This document shows positions 20,936 through 32,213 of a DNA stretch of 64,000 nt, piece after piece (the first letter of the stretch is position 1; each line of letters begins with the position of its first letter). The stretch is from Rhizophagus clarus. Its lineage: Eukaryota; Glomeromycota; Glomeromycetes; Glomerales; Glomeraceae. The notes beneath the pieces were generated by a model that was not told the origin of the DNA, did no database searches, and saw only the letters and a list, made by a program, of their open reading frames with translations. The stretch covers positions 620,001 to 684,000 of the forward strand of contig BLAL01000208.1 of assembly GCA_015698045.1 (NCBI GenBank), in the 5' to 3' direction. The translations under genes were made by a program, and so were the position numbers.

Positions 20936-21787
20936 ATGAAGGGAATCTCTTTTCTTGTAGAAAGATCTCCAAAATCTCCAAACAATTCTGTTTCCATTTG
21001 TATTGATAATTCTAATCTATTCATTGAGGGCTCGAAAGTCATTAGTTACCTTGAAAAAGTGAATGCCTTTGACCATAAGAAACCAGATTTCCTCAATTTT
21101 TATGTAGATCATGGTCTACTTGTCACAACAGTTTTAAAAGGACGAAAATTGAACAAGATCTATGTTATCGGTTCTGTTCCACCACTTAATGATACGATAT
21201 GGACCCGAACGAGGGATCAGTGTGAAATAAAAACTTACGAACGAAACTCTTCAAACAAGGAGAAAAAAGTTGACATGGAATTCGTTTGCGATGCAATGGT
21301 TTCCATATTGACTGAGAATCCGGGTACGTTATCACTAGTTTCTGATAATGACGGCTATTGTCCCTTAATGGAGAGGGCCGAAAAAAAAAATTGGAAAATT
21401 GAAACGTGGTTTTGGTCTGGATTACTGGATAAGGAAGGTTATCCGTTTGCCACGCCTACGGCTAATGATCTTAGAAAAATTTCGCTATATGAACCGTTGG
21501 ATAATTATTACTGGCTATTCACATATATAACAGGACCTGATTATACGAATAAAAAACATCATCTTGAAATCCGCGGTAATGTTATTAAGGATTGGAAATA
21601 CAGAAATGAAACATTGATGGAATGCTTTTGTGCTTTGAAATTATTTGGTAGATGGAACTGGGTGGATGGCGTAACCGCTAATTTATATTTTGAAAACAAA
21701 AAGCATTTGGAAAGCGCAAAATCGTTGCTCGAACATAAATATCCAGGTTTGTGGTTGACAGCAGTTATCAAGAAGAAATTCATTTAA
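20936..21787 (+). CDS. NYN (PIN-like) domain protein, probable ribonuclease
   Basis: 283 residues. The N-terminal two-thirds fit the NYN/LabA-like branch of the PIN nuclease fold: SICIDNSNLFIEG (Asp24, Asn25), KVDMEFVCDAMVSIL (Asp113, Asp119) and LSLVSDNDGYCPLMERA (Asp137, Asp139). This gives the set of acidic residues that bind metal in this fold. The C-terminal part (about residues 185-283: YYWLFTYITGPDYTNKKHHL ... CALKLFGRWNWVDGVTANLY) is unassigned. The expected activity is metal-dependent RNA cleavage. The ATG at 20936 gives the longest frame, but if it is spliced to the SAM ORF upstream the real N-terminus may differ. No breaks were found. Confidence 0.75.
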   Translation: MKGISFLVERSPKSPNNSVSICIDNSNLFIEGSKVISYLEKVNAFDHKKPDFLNFYVDHGLLVTTVLKGRKLNKIYVIGSVPPLNDTIWTRTRDQCEIKTYERNSSNKEKKVDMEFVCDAMVSILTENPGTLSLVSDNDGYCPLMERAEKKNWKIETWFWSGLLDKEGYPFATPTANDLRKISLYEPLDNYYWLFTYITGPDYTNKKHHLEIRGNVIKDWKYRNETLMECFCALKLFGRWNWVDGVTANLYFENKKHLESAKSLLEHKYPGLWLTAVIKKKFI

Positions 21788-23925
21788 GATTCCGAAAGGA
21801 AAATGGTGTTAAAGGTCTTAAAAATATACCATGTATTCTGGGCTGTTTTGTTAATATCTTCAAACACAAAAATTATTGTTTATGCATATCGATATCAATA
21901 AAAATTTTAATTAAGTTTGAGATATGATTGGTTACTACAGAAAAAAAGGACAGCTTATATTTTTAAGCGTTAGTATTTTTTTTTTACTTATGAATGCAGT
22001 GTGATGTGGGTATGGGTGTGTTAGAAACTCTTAGTGCGTATTAGCGTATAACGTCTCGTTGCGTTTCTTTGTAACTGCAATTAAAATTGTATACCATCGG
22101 AAAATTCCGCATTTTGTTTCACTGATCCACGGTTGATCCATGGCACATATTGCACAAAAATTAAAACTGTGTCACAAATCTTGGATTAAATTCGCGATTT
22201 AAAATGCCTCCGACAACCGATGGTAATCGTTACGTGCCCTAGATGGATCCGCATATACAAAAATTGTGTACGATAAATCGGGTATACAAACATTGTTTTT
22301 CGAATAAAAATACATGGTTGGTAGTGGGCTAAGATATGCGCGAAAAATTTGCATTAATTTACTATTGATAAGCGTAATACATATTAAACCTAATAATATA
22401 AACTCGTAGAAACCAACAGCTCATACTAACAAGCCCATTCACTGAGAGAAAACGAAGGCTATCTGAAGGCATTCTAGCGAACAGGTAGTTTTTTTGATTT
22501 GATGTCACGTGTATACAATTTTGCCAAGTTGGCAAGTTACAAGTATATTTAGAAAATAACTTTTCTTAATCTGTAATGATATTAAATAATAATAAACCAT
22601 GCGTTAACGTTTTTGCTTTCATTAATAATCACTAGTAATTAATTTTATCATATAATACAAAAATTTTTTCATATTCAGGGGTCCTGTCCAATTATTAAAA
22701 TATGTAATTCAGTGAATATCCTCTATGAATATCCGGATTTTACCATCCGGATTAACATTTAGAATTGATATCTGGATATCCGGATTTACAATCTTTGAAC
22801 GGGCGCAATGAATATCAACAGATTATCCGGAAGCTCCATCTTAGGAATGACGCGTAGAGAGTTCGTAATAATAATTTGAAAACAGTGATAAATTTAAGAC
22901 TATATATTACGATGATGATAAATTTGAGAATAAATTTTTTTTTTATTTATTTTTTTTTTTTGTATAAATTAGGTTAGGCTTTAATATAGTAATTTTTTTT
23001 TAATATTACTATATTTGTAAAAAAAGTTAATGTTGAATGCATAATATTATTTTTCGAATTAATTCTATCACCGTAATTATTGCGCCACGGAAGGATGCAC
23101 GAAAGTAGTGAAACAAAATATTGGCGAAAAAAAGTTCTTTATTAACGTTATTAGATATTAATCACATGAGAAGAACTGAAACATGTCGAACGGAGGTGTT
23201 ATATCATCATTAATAGCGATAAAGGCGGATATTCCGTAGAACATTTACTAATTTGTGCATTATAATAGTAAACTACTAGTACGTGCTTTTTCTATATATG
23301 TTTTGTAGTTCATTGTTTCATTCATACAATAATAGAAAAATCAAAGAAAAAAATGTTAATAATAAAAAAAAAAAAAAAATAATAATATAACCAAAATTGG
23401 ATAGGTAACACAGTTTAGTACAGTTATGGCGAACTGTGCATTTTTTCTTTCACATGTAAAGTTAGTTTATTTTAACATTTTCGATGGTGCCACTAATCAT
23501 AGTACTGTAGCTTGTCAAATTGAAGTATTTCCTTGTTTGCTTATTTTATGTAAATTCAATTTACATTGATGCGTGTTACCAAAAAAAGAAAATAAAAAAT
23601 TTTATATAATAATAAATATAACAATTATATAGGATTTATATGACATCCATATTATCGCCGTTTTCAAAATGGTGTGAATTCGAATACCAATATTTGTCCG
23701 GTTTTCATCCGGTTTTTGTTTTCTGTTTTTTATTCAGATATAACTGTGTGCATCTTTTTGAAAGCGGCGATAAAAAATGAAATATTCTCATGCACAGATG
23801 TGCATTGTACAATGGTTGTACAGTAAAGGTGGAAAGAGATGTCATTGTAACAATGAAATTTTTTCTACATGCACCATTGCATCACCGTTATTCATGTGAC
23901 TGTATTTAAACCAGATTTCTTAGAA
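21788..23925. other. intergenic, with ATATCCGGAT cluster
   Basis: No supportable gene. At 22710-22835 several ATCCGGAT and GAATATC/GATATC motifs are clustered. A/T homopolymers occur at 22935-22960 and 23363-23378. The sequence is otherwise unremarkable. Confidence 0.5.
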
Positions 23926-23937
23926 TTTATATAAATT
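23926..23937 (+). promoter_or_regulatory. TATA box of SDR gene
   Basis: TTTATATAAATT, 67-78 bp upstream of the ATG at 24004, in an otherwise pyrimidine/A-rich leader. Confidence 0.5.
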
Positions 23938-24003
23938 ACAACAAATTTCTCGTTCCGTTATTCAATAAAAATTCACAACTAACAAAAAATAAAAGTCGAA
24001 ATA

Positions 24004-25356
24004 ATGTCTAAACCTGTCAAATTATTAGATAGTTACGATTTATCAAATCAAGTCATTATTCTTACTGGTGCAACTGATGGTAATTATTTTTCTCGAAAAT
24101 TAAATTATATCGAATACTTATAAAATATTAAAATAATTTTTTTTTTTTTTTTTTATTAAGGCATCGGTAAAGAGATGGCAAGAATTTTATCTAAAAACAA
24201 TCCAAAACGATTGATTCTACCTGCTCGTAACAAAGAAAAAGGAGATAAATTAATGGAATATATTAAATCTTCTAACGGAAATACAAATAATGTCGAAGTT
24301 TGGGAAATGGATTTAGCAGATTTACAAAGTGTAAAAAATTTTGCTAATAAATTCATTACTGAAGTTGGAGAATTGCATATGATAGTTAATAATGCAGGTA
24401 AGATTTATTTATTTAGTATTTACAGTACCTTACAATAAAAAAAAAAAAAAAATCAAGCGTCACGTGACATAGTACGAATTTTTATTCATATCTTATATAT
24501 TTGATATTTCTTTAGGTATAGAGACTAAAAGACAAATCATTAAAACGAAAGATAATTTGGAATTACAATTTCAGGTAATCTTTTATTTTAACGAGTCATT
24601 TATATAATTTTCCGAATTTTAACGAATTATATACACTTATTTTTTTTAGGTCAATCATTTATCACAATTTTTGCTTATTATATTGTTATTGGATACGATG
24701 AAAAAATCAGTTTCCGCCGAGTTACCTGGAAAAATAGCACTTACTAGTTCGAGAGCAAATTTTTTCGGAGAAATTGATTTTGATAATTTAAATCTTGAAA
24801 AAGGTGCTTACTGGAACCCTCTTAAAGGTTACGGAAATACAAAGTTAATGGTAAGTTTTCTGATTAAAATTTATTTATTTAATGTTTATTGAACAATCAA
24901 TATATTAATGATTTTAATTTTAAAAAAAAAAAGAATGTTATTGTCGCTCAAGAGTTGGGCCGTAGGCTTCAAAACGATCGTAAGTGTTAAAAAAAAAAAA
25001 TCGGTTTATCAATATATGAAGAAAATTTAATTAATCATTCTCAATTTTAATATGCAGATATTACAACATATTCAATTCATCCTGGTATAATTTTAACAAA
25101 TTTATCCCATATGAATACCGGTCTCTCCATCTCAACTTTTATCATAAATAGTCTCATAAGAATGAGTGGAATATCAGCTGAGCAAGGTGCTTCCAATGTC
25201 CTTTATCCCGTGCTTTCTCCTGAAAATAAAGATACAGGAAAATATTATGATGAAGGCATTGAACAAGAACCAAATAAAGTTGCAAATGATCCAGAAATCG
25301 CGAAGAAATTATGGGATGTCTCTGAACAAATATTAAGAGATCATGGAATGATTTAA
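24004..25356 (+). CDS. short-chain dehydrogenase/reductase, six exons
   Basis: Exons are 24004-24079, 24161-24397, 24516-24574, 24650-24850, 24934-24979 and 25058-25356. All junctions are GT..AG and keep frame, giving 305 residues. The Rossmann motif TGATDGIG is at 21-28, NNAG at 102-105, the catalytic Ser in LTSSRA at about 156-158, and YxxxK (YGNTK) at 185-189. HPGI follows the active site. These define a classical-type NAD(P)H-dependent SDR, similar in layout to retinol dehydrogenase / WW-domain oxidoreductase-like enzymes. The substrate cannot be deduced. Introns are T-rich before the acceptor. No N-terminal signal peptide or C-terminal membrane anchor is visible, so a cytosolic enzyme is likely. 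Confidence 0.9.
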
Positions 25357-25908
25357 TTATTTTTATTTTTATTTTTATTGTGTATCACCAAATTTTTTTT
25401 TTTATTTCTCATTTTTTGTATATGTTTAAAGCAACTTATTTGTCATATTTTAAATAAATATTTATTTATTATTTTCTTTAATTATTCATTCCAATTTGTC
25501 ATCGCAAATTTATCAATTTTAATAAAGTAGCATTAACGTCGTAGTTTTCGTAGTTTTGTAGTTTATCGTTCGGGTAAATATAATTATAAATTAGGATTTC
25601 ATATTAAAATTGATACCGTAATCTTAAGGCTAAAGTGGCAATTGGGTATTAAGGTCTGTGTTGACATCGACGTCAATTGAAGTAAAAGTCATAATATACA
25701 TAACCTTTCTTTTTTTAAACGTGTGTTGCTATTGCGTTAAACAATTATAGAACACCAAAAATTAATATTTAGCCATACCGGCATGAAATCTAAACTTTAA
25801 TGTTTACACCAGAGTGTAAAATTACAAGTAAATTGCTTATTTCCCAAGATAACATGAATGTGGCTTGCATTATATATTACGTGAATGTTTTTGGCGAATG
25901 ATTCAGTT
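25357..25908. other. SDR 3' flank and intergenic
   Basis: AAATAAATATTTATTTATTA near 25453-25472 is a plausible polyadenylation region. No gene is seen. Confidence 0.4.
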
Positions 25909-25916
25909 ATCTAATG

Positions 25917-26428
25917 CAAGTGTTGGGAATTGTACTAGTACAGTACAGTACGATACACGGTACTGTACTGCGCAAATTTTGGAAATTAGTACATCGTACA
26001 TGTGACGTCAATCAATTTCTATTGGCTGTGCTAAATACTAGTACATGTACGAATATTTTTTTTTTAGTACTACAAAAAGTATATAAATCATGTGATTAAT
26101 AATTAATGTTTCGTTATTTATTGGCAATTAGGACTTAGAAGAGTTAGAAAAGAAAATGCAAATTATCTTTAAACATAATTTTTATATTCCATTTTGTATA
26201 ATTATTTAGTGATTAATACCATCAATATTTAAATTTAATCTAAGTCATCTACATTCTTTGATCTAATTGATATCGTGTACGAATTCATAGTACGAAATGT
26301 TTTGTACTAAATTTGATTCGTTCACATAGAAGTATACTACATGATTTGTACTAAGTACGGTGTTTACTAGTCTGAGTACTGTACGAGTACTAAAATTTTG
26401 CTAGTACACATGTACGACCACAGCTCTG
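25917..26428. mobile_element. GTAC-rich hAT-type MITE, 512 bp
   Basis: The element is flanked by a perfect 8-bp direct duplication ATCTAATG (25909-25916 and 26429-26436). The ends are CAAGTGTTGGGAATTGTAC and, read inwards from the right, CAGAGCTGTGGTCGTAC, which are weakly inverted. Both subterminal regions are full of GTAC/AGTACT motifs (25930-26065 and 26275-26420). It has no transposase and a short internal frame only. The 8-bp duplication and the CAGAGCTGTGG end fit the hAT superfamily. Confidence 0.7.
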
Positions 26429-26436
26429 ATCTAATG

Positions 26437-27287
26437 GTTTCTCATATTATACGAGTGATTGTGACAAATTTTTTAAATTTAATGGAGACTAAAAACATTT
26501 AAGATGGCATTACTCTTAGCTGGAAGTTACAAAATATAGAAATGCGTTTAGCAGTTAATTTTATCTCATGTTCACTTATCCAAATTTTGTGTGACATGAA
26601 TGTTTTATGGAATCCCATATTATGTTTCAAGTTATAATAAGATTATATTTATTTCCGGAATTTTTGAAACTCATTTTAAATTTAATTCGATTAGGTTAGT
26701 TCTTAACGTTAAGTATTAAATCGCATGAAAGCGCGATCATAATTTAAAATATTTCATGATTTTCTGTCGTTGAATTCAATTTTTACGCATAGTTTATAAT
26801 AAAATTGAAGAGAGACGATTTGTGTAACAAAAATGTCAGAGGTAGGTTGACATTAACTTTGGCGTTAGATTAGAATACTTAAGACAAGGGTTAGGGAATG
26901 TTGGATTATAATAATTTCCATTTAATGGTATGATAATTGACGTTGATCGACTGAACATAAAGGTGAAGTTCGTCCACGGTCCATCATATAAACAGTATCT
27001 GGTATTCATTGCTCATTGGCGATTGAAAAATAACCAAATTTAGAAGGAGACTTGCAATGACTGAAAATTTTCCTTTTTAAATCAATTTATGACAAAACAT
27101 TGACAAACATTTATGCAAATTACAAGAACACTTTAAAAAAATTCTTAAATTCATATCTTTGTTATATATATTTTAATAAAATTTTATTTTTTGATCTTAT
27201 TGCCGTTTTCAAAAATATGTGTAGATTTGATAAAAGAACGGATTTTCAAAATTTTACGAAACTTGGCGATTTTTTTCAAATAATTAA
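26437..27287. other. intergenic, no gene seen
   Basis: AT-rich. The frame at 27100-27294 has no recognisable features and overlaps the probable promoter of the kinase array. Confidence 0.5.
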
Positions 27288-27300
27288 TATATAAAAAAGG
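27288..27300 (+). promoter_or_regulatory. TATA box of kinase-array gene
   Basis: TATATAAAAAAGG, about 54-66 bp upstream of the ATG at 27354. The leader between them is A/C-rich as at other genes here. Confidence 0.45.
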
Positions 27301-27551
27301 TCAATTGTTAAAGAAATTGAAACGAAACTAAACAAACTTTAAATACTTTTAAAATGAGTTTCACACAAGATTATGTTGATCATCATATGAGATGTAAAGT
27401 AAAAATTACCGCGGTTACTCATCTATACTTTTTATGATTTAGTGTAAAAACTGCTGCGGTCACCCCTTTTGTTGATTATTAATTTACGTTTGATCGTCCT
27501 TTTATTTACAAATTATTCTTTGAACAAAAGAATTTTTCGAAATAATATACA

Positions 27552-27935
27552 ATGTTATCATCCATAGAACGGTGTGAAAAATGTGCTGAAAAATATATTG
27601 ATCATTCAAGTGTAATTAACGAATGGTGTAAACATTGTCAAATAAATTCTTTAATAAGAAATTTTGTAAACTGGACAAGTGGTAATGAAAAAATTGATGA
27701 CTTTATCCAAGAAATGCAATTAAAAATTAATAATTTCAATGATATGATATTTGAATGGATACCATATAATCAGTTTATTGACGTTAAAGAAAAAGCTAAG
27801 AGTTATTCTGCTACGTTATATTCTGCAAGGTGGAAAGATGGTCCATTAGAAAGACGACGACGACAATCTTATGAAAAAGTTGCTTTAAAATGTTTTTATG
27901 ATACACCGAATATCATTAATGAAATTTTAAATGAG
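27552..27935 (+). repeat. array unit 1
   Basis: Begins inside the unit (no hinge segment). Zinc ribbon CEKC...EWCKHC. The glycine-loop position reads KAKSYSATLYSARW, so the glycines are lost, but VALKCF keeps the b3 lysine. The frame is open. Confidence 0.8.
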
Positions 27936-28012
27936 GTACGAAATTTTCTTTAGAAATTCACTTACTATATGGATGTTTTTCATTAATTAATAATATTTTT
28001 TTTTTTTTATAG

Positions 28013-28506
28013 ATTAAAGAATATTTAGAATATTCAAAATATTCTTCTTTTCAATCTATTTATGGTATGTCTCAAAATCCAAATACAAAAAGTTATATTA
28101 TCGTTTTTAAATATAATGAAGATGAAAGTTATAAGATACGATGTGAAGAATGCAGTAAACTATATGCATGTCATTCAGATGCAATGTATGAATGGTGTAA
28201 TCCATGTCGAAACAACCACTTGAAAATGATTTCACAAATTGGACCAGTGAGAATGAAAAAATTGATGATTTTATTCAAGAAACGCAATTGAAAATTGTTA
28301 GTTACAACAGTATAATATTTGAATGGATACCATATGATCAGTTTAATGATATTAACCAAATAAACAGTGTTGATGTCACTATGGCAATATGGAAGAATGG
28401 ACCATTGCACTTTGATAGTTTAAGGAAAAAATGGATTAGAGAATTGGATAAAAATGTTGCTTTAATTTATAATTCACGAAATACCATTAACGAATTTCTG
28501 GACGAG
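28013..28506 (+). repeat. array unit 2, frameshifted
   Basis: Zinc ribbon CEEC...EWCNPC. A one-base loss near 28220 (just after the ribbon) moves the rest (NDFTNWTSENEKIDDFIQE) into another frame. The loop is shortened to NSVDVTMAIW and the b3 lysine position reads VALI. Confidence 0.8.
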
Positions 28507-28580
28507 GTATGGAAATTATTTTGATTAGTTTTAAAAGTATTTTTGTTCTTTTCTTATAATTAATTTTTCTGTTTTAACAG

Positions 28581-29064
28581 GTTGATGAATATTTAACTTA
28601 TTCAATAAATATTTCTTATGAAAATCCTAAAATTTATGGAATAACTAAAAATCCAGATACAAATGATTACATTATGGTTTTCCAATATGTGAAAGGTGAA
28701 AATTATAAGATACGATGTGAAAAATGTAATGAAAAATATGTAGATCGTTCATATGCAAAATATGAATGGTGTATCCCATGCCAAACTAATTTTTTAGAAA
28801 GAAATTTTACAGACTGGACCAGTGGAAATGAAATAATTGATAGATTTATTCAAGAAAAACAACTAAGCGTCTATGATTTGTTTGATAAAGTTGTTGCCAT
28901 ACAATCAGCTTAATAATATTGAAGAAATAAAAGCTTCAGTATATTCAGCAATATGGAAGGAAGGACCAATATATTATGATCATAACAAGAAGAAACGGAT
29001 AAGAAAATCAGATAAGAAGGTTATTTTAAAAAAATGCCTTTCCAATCTACAAATTCTAAACGAG
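28581..29064 (+). repeat. array unit 3, frameshifted
   Basis: Zinc ribbon CEKC...EWCIPC. A small deletion/rearrangement near 28880-28895 destroys FEWIPYNQ and shifts the frame. The loop reads IEEIKASVYSAIW, and b3 reads VILKKC. Confidence 0.8.
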
Positions 29065-29151
29065 GTACGAAATTATTATACAAATTTAATGTAAACATTT
29101 AAAAAATATCTTTCTTACATGTAATAAATATTTCGTGGTTTCTTGCAATAG

Positions 29152-29610
29152 GTTGAAGAAAATTACTCTCTTAAGTTTTATGGAATATCTCAAAATCCAG
29201 ATACTAAAGATTACATTATGGTCTTTCAATATGAACAGTGCGAAAAATGTGGTGAAAAGTATATAGATTCAACATGCTTAAAATATGAATGGTGCAAGCC
29301 ATGCCATTTAAATTATCTGAAAAAAACTTTTATTAAAGCAAATGGAAATAAAGAAATTGATGATTTTGCTGAAGAAATGAGACTAAAAATAAATTCTTAT
29401 AATGATATAATATTTGAATGGATTCCATACGATCAATTCAATAACGTTAAGAAAGTGGGTAGTGATGATAGTGGATTTGATACAATATATTCAGCAATAT
29501 GGGACGATGGTCCATTATGTTATAAAATGAAATGGATAAGGGAGTCAGATAAAAAAGTTGAATTAAAGTATTTATACAACTATCAGAATCTTAATGAATT
29601 CTTCAAGAAG
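29152..29610 (+). repeat. array unit 4
   Basis: Open, 153 codons. Zinc ribbon CEKC...EWCKPC. Loop VGSDDSGFDTIYSAIW, b3 VELKYL. Confidence 0.85.
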
Positions 29611-29686
29611 GTATAAAATGTCATTGTGAATTTATTAATTAACCGATTTTTTAAACATTACGTTAATTTATATTGATTTTTAATAG

Positions 29687-30202
29687 ATTAAAGAAAATTA
29701 TTCGATTGAAATTCTTATTGAAACTCCTAAAATATGTGGAATATCTCAAGATCCAAATACAAAGGGTTTTGTTATGGTTCTACAGTATTTTGAACATATC
29801 CTTGAATTGTATAACAAACGGTGTAGTAAGTGTGGTGAACAATTGTTAAAGTTTGCTTATTCAGCAGATAAGTTATGTAGACAATGCCAAGCAAACTATT
29901 TTAAAGCCAAATTTACAAACTGGACGAGTGACAATAACCAAATCGATAATTTTATTCAAGAGACACAATTAAAATGTGCTAAGTTAAATGATGATATTTT
30001 CTATAAAACAATATTTGAATGGATACCATACAATCAGTTCAATGATATTAAAGTAATAAGAAAAACTGATTTTAGTATAATATATTCAGCAGTTTGGAAA
30101 GATGGTCCACGATCTTATTATGATTGGGAAAGGTTGCCAGATATGAAAGTGGCTTTAAAATGTTTTTGTAACTCTAAAAACGTTGCTAAAATTTTGGAAG
30201 AG
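29687..30202 (+). repeat. array unit 5
   Basis: Open, 172 codons, the longest unit. Zinc ribbon CSKC...LCRQC, in which the usual Trp before the second pair is Leu. Loop IRKTDFSIIYSAVW, b3 VALKCF. Confidence 0.85.
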
Positions 30203-30284
30203 GTATTAATTTTTTCTGAAAATACTAAATTTTCGTTATAATTAATATACACTTTATACTTTTAGGTTAAAGAATATTTATCTA

Positions 30285-31666
30285 CAGTCGGTGCTCAAAA
30301 ATATCCGGCAAATTTAAATGATCGGCAAAATCGAAAAAATTTTATTGAATTTTAACCTTTAATTTTTCCGAAACTATCTTAATAACAAAAAATAAAACAG
30401 ATATTGCCAGAATCCTAATATTATGAACTTTTCAAGTATACTATTAATATTTGGTAGGGTACCCTTTACTTTTAATTACAGCACGTACTCTTCTTGGCAT
30501 GCTAGAAACTAAAGTTTCCAAAAAATTTGAATCAATTTTGACCCACTCTTCCTGCAGTGCCAAGATAAGTTCTTCAGTAGATTTTGGTCTTGGATCACGC
30601 TTACGAACTTGCCTTTCCAAAAAATCCCATACATGCTCGATAGGGTTTAAGTCCGGGCTCTGGGCTGGCCACGGAAAAAAATTAATTGAATTTTTATTTT
30701 TCCAGTCTGTTACTATATTTGCTCTATGAACGGGCGCGTTATCGTCCTGGAAAATGTACTCATTTTCATTACTAAGAGACACAAAAAAAGGTAGTAAATG
30801 TTCCTGTAAAATTTCTAGGTACTTTTTTGCATTAATATTTTCTCTAATAATTACTAATGGACCAATTTTATTACTAATAAAAGCACCCCAAACCATTATA
30901 CCAGGGCTGCCTTGTTTAACTGTAGGTAAAAGACAATCAACATCATATTTTTCTTTAGGTTTGTGCCAAACCCAATGGTTAGAGTCATTTTGAAACAAAA
31001 GATATCAAGATTCATCGCTCCATACCACATTTTCCCACTCTTTTTCCCAGTTTTTCCTTTCCTTACACCAAGATAAGCGTTTAAGACGATTTTGTTCTGA
31101 AACAAAAGGTTTCCTGACCCCAGCCCGCCCATGATACCCCAATTCATAAAGATTACGACGTATAGTAGCTGTACTCACAGATTTAAGCCCCATTTCTTTA
31201 AATTTTTTGGTTAGATCTTCAACAGACTGCTGTCTATCATCCCTAATTAAACGATTAAGATGCCGTTGATCACGATCATTCATAATGGGTGGTCTACCAG
31301 GCCGAGGAGATGATGATGTCAACCCATCTTTTTTCCACTTAATAATTACGTCATTTACTGTACTTCTTGGTATATCCAAAGTTTTAGAAATATTAGTAAT
31401 GTTGTGTGAGCCCTTGTAAAGTCCGACAATTTCACCACGCTCAAAAGGAGTAAGCTCACGAGTTTTTGTCATTTTTATACAAAGAAACGTATTATAAAGA
31501 AATGAATTTTTTTTTTTTTTAGAAAATCTATCATAATTTTTATTCAAAAAAAAAAATTGTCAAATTTGGTGCTATCGGTGTTGATTTATGACCATTTAAA
31601 GTTAAGGATACGTGTTAGCAAATTATTTGATGATTGGCATTGCCGGATACTTTTGAGCACCGACTG
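30285..31666. mobile_element. Tc1/mariner element, 1,382 bp
   Basis: Terminal inverted repeats CAGTCGGTGCTCAAAA... and ...TTTTGAGCACCGACTG are flanked by a TA duplication (30283-30284 and 31667-31668). The near-identical ends and intact target site indicate a young insertion. It lies within the coding part of kinase-array unit 6, antisense to it. Confidence 0.95.
30444..31472 (-). pseudogene. Tc1-family transposase with one nonsense codon
   Basis: Starts MTKTRELTPFERGEIVGLY (31472). A tandem helix-turn-helix region (ITNISKTLDIPRSTVNDVI, then the GRPP linker and a second HTH to about residue 120) binds the inverted repeats. The catalytic core has WSDES (first Asp), FQDDNAPVHRA (second Asp) and SPDLNPIEHVW (Glu), with 34 residues between the second Asp and the Glu, so DD34E. 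A TGA at 31005-31007 replaces the codon after SDES, where relatives usually have Arg (CGA), a single C-to-T change. The frame is otherwise open to 30444. The copy is inactive unless read through, but could be mobilised in trans. Confidence 0.9.
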
Positions 31667-32213
31667 TAGGTCAGATCCTCCAATATATGGAATATCCCAA
31701 ATTCCAGAAACAAAATATTATATTATGGTATTTAATTACGAAAATTATGAAATTCATAAAATAAAATGTGAAAAATGTGGTGAATATTACGATATAGATG
31801 CAAGATATCAATGGTGTAGTTCATGTCAAATAAAATATTTGGAGGCAAACTTTTCAAAATGGACTAGCGGAAACAAAAATGTCGATAATATCATTCGAAA
31901 AAAGCAGTTGAAAATTAATTCTTACACAGACATTATACTTGAATGGATACCATATGAACAGTTTTATAATGTTAGAGAAATAGAGAATGGTAACTTTTCT
32001 TTAGCAATATGGAAAGATGGTCCATTAAAATACGATTACCTTGAAAAAAAGGATTGGATAAGAGTACCAAATAAAAAGGTTGTCTTAGAATTACATCCAT
32101 ATAATTCGCAAAATATTACTAGTGAATTTTTGAATAAGGTATGTACCTTTTTTTACAAATTCGATTAATATTTTATACGATAAATAACTTATGCATAAAT
32201 GTTTTTTTGACAG

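Larger units (their letters stand above)
30266..32138 (+). repeat. array unit 6, split by Tc1 element
   Basis: Coding parts 30266-30284 and 31669-32138 join in frame (163 codons) if the element and one TA copy are ignored. Zinc ribbon CEKC...QWCSSC. Loop IENGNFSLAIW. The b3 lysine is replaced (VVLELH). Confidence 0.85.

Noticed and set aside
25914-26099. 61-residue plus-strand frame
   Set aside because: Lies entirely in the GTAC-rich end of a MITE.
28171-28410. Minus-strand frames within the kinase array (also 32091-32363, 34239-34448, 34781-34990)
   Set aside because: Antisense to well-supported exon units and without features of their own.
30451-30993. Plus-strand frames inside the Tc1 element
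   Set aside because: They are antisense shadows of the transposase, which has the catalytic motifs on the minus strand.
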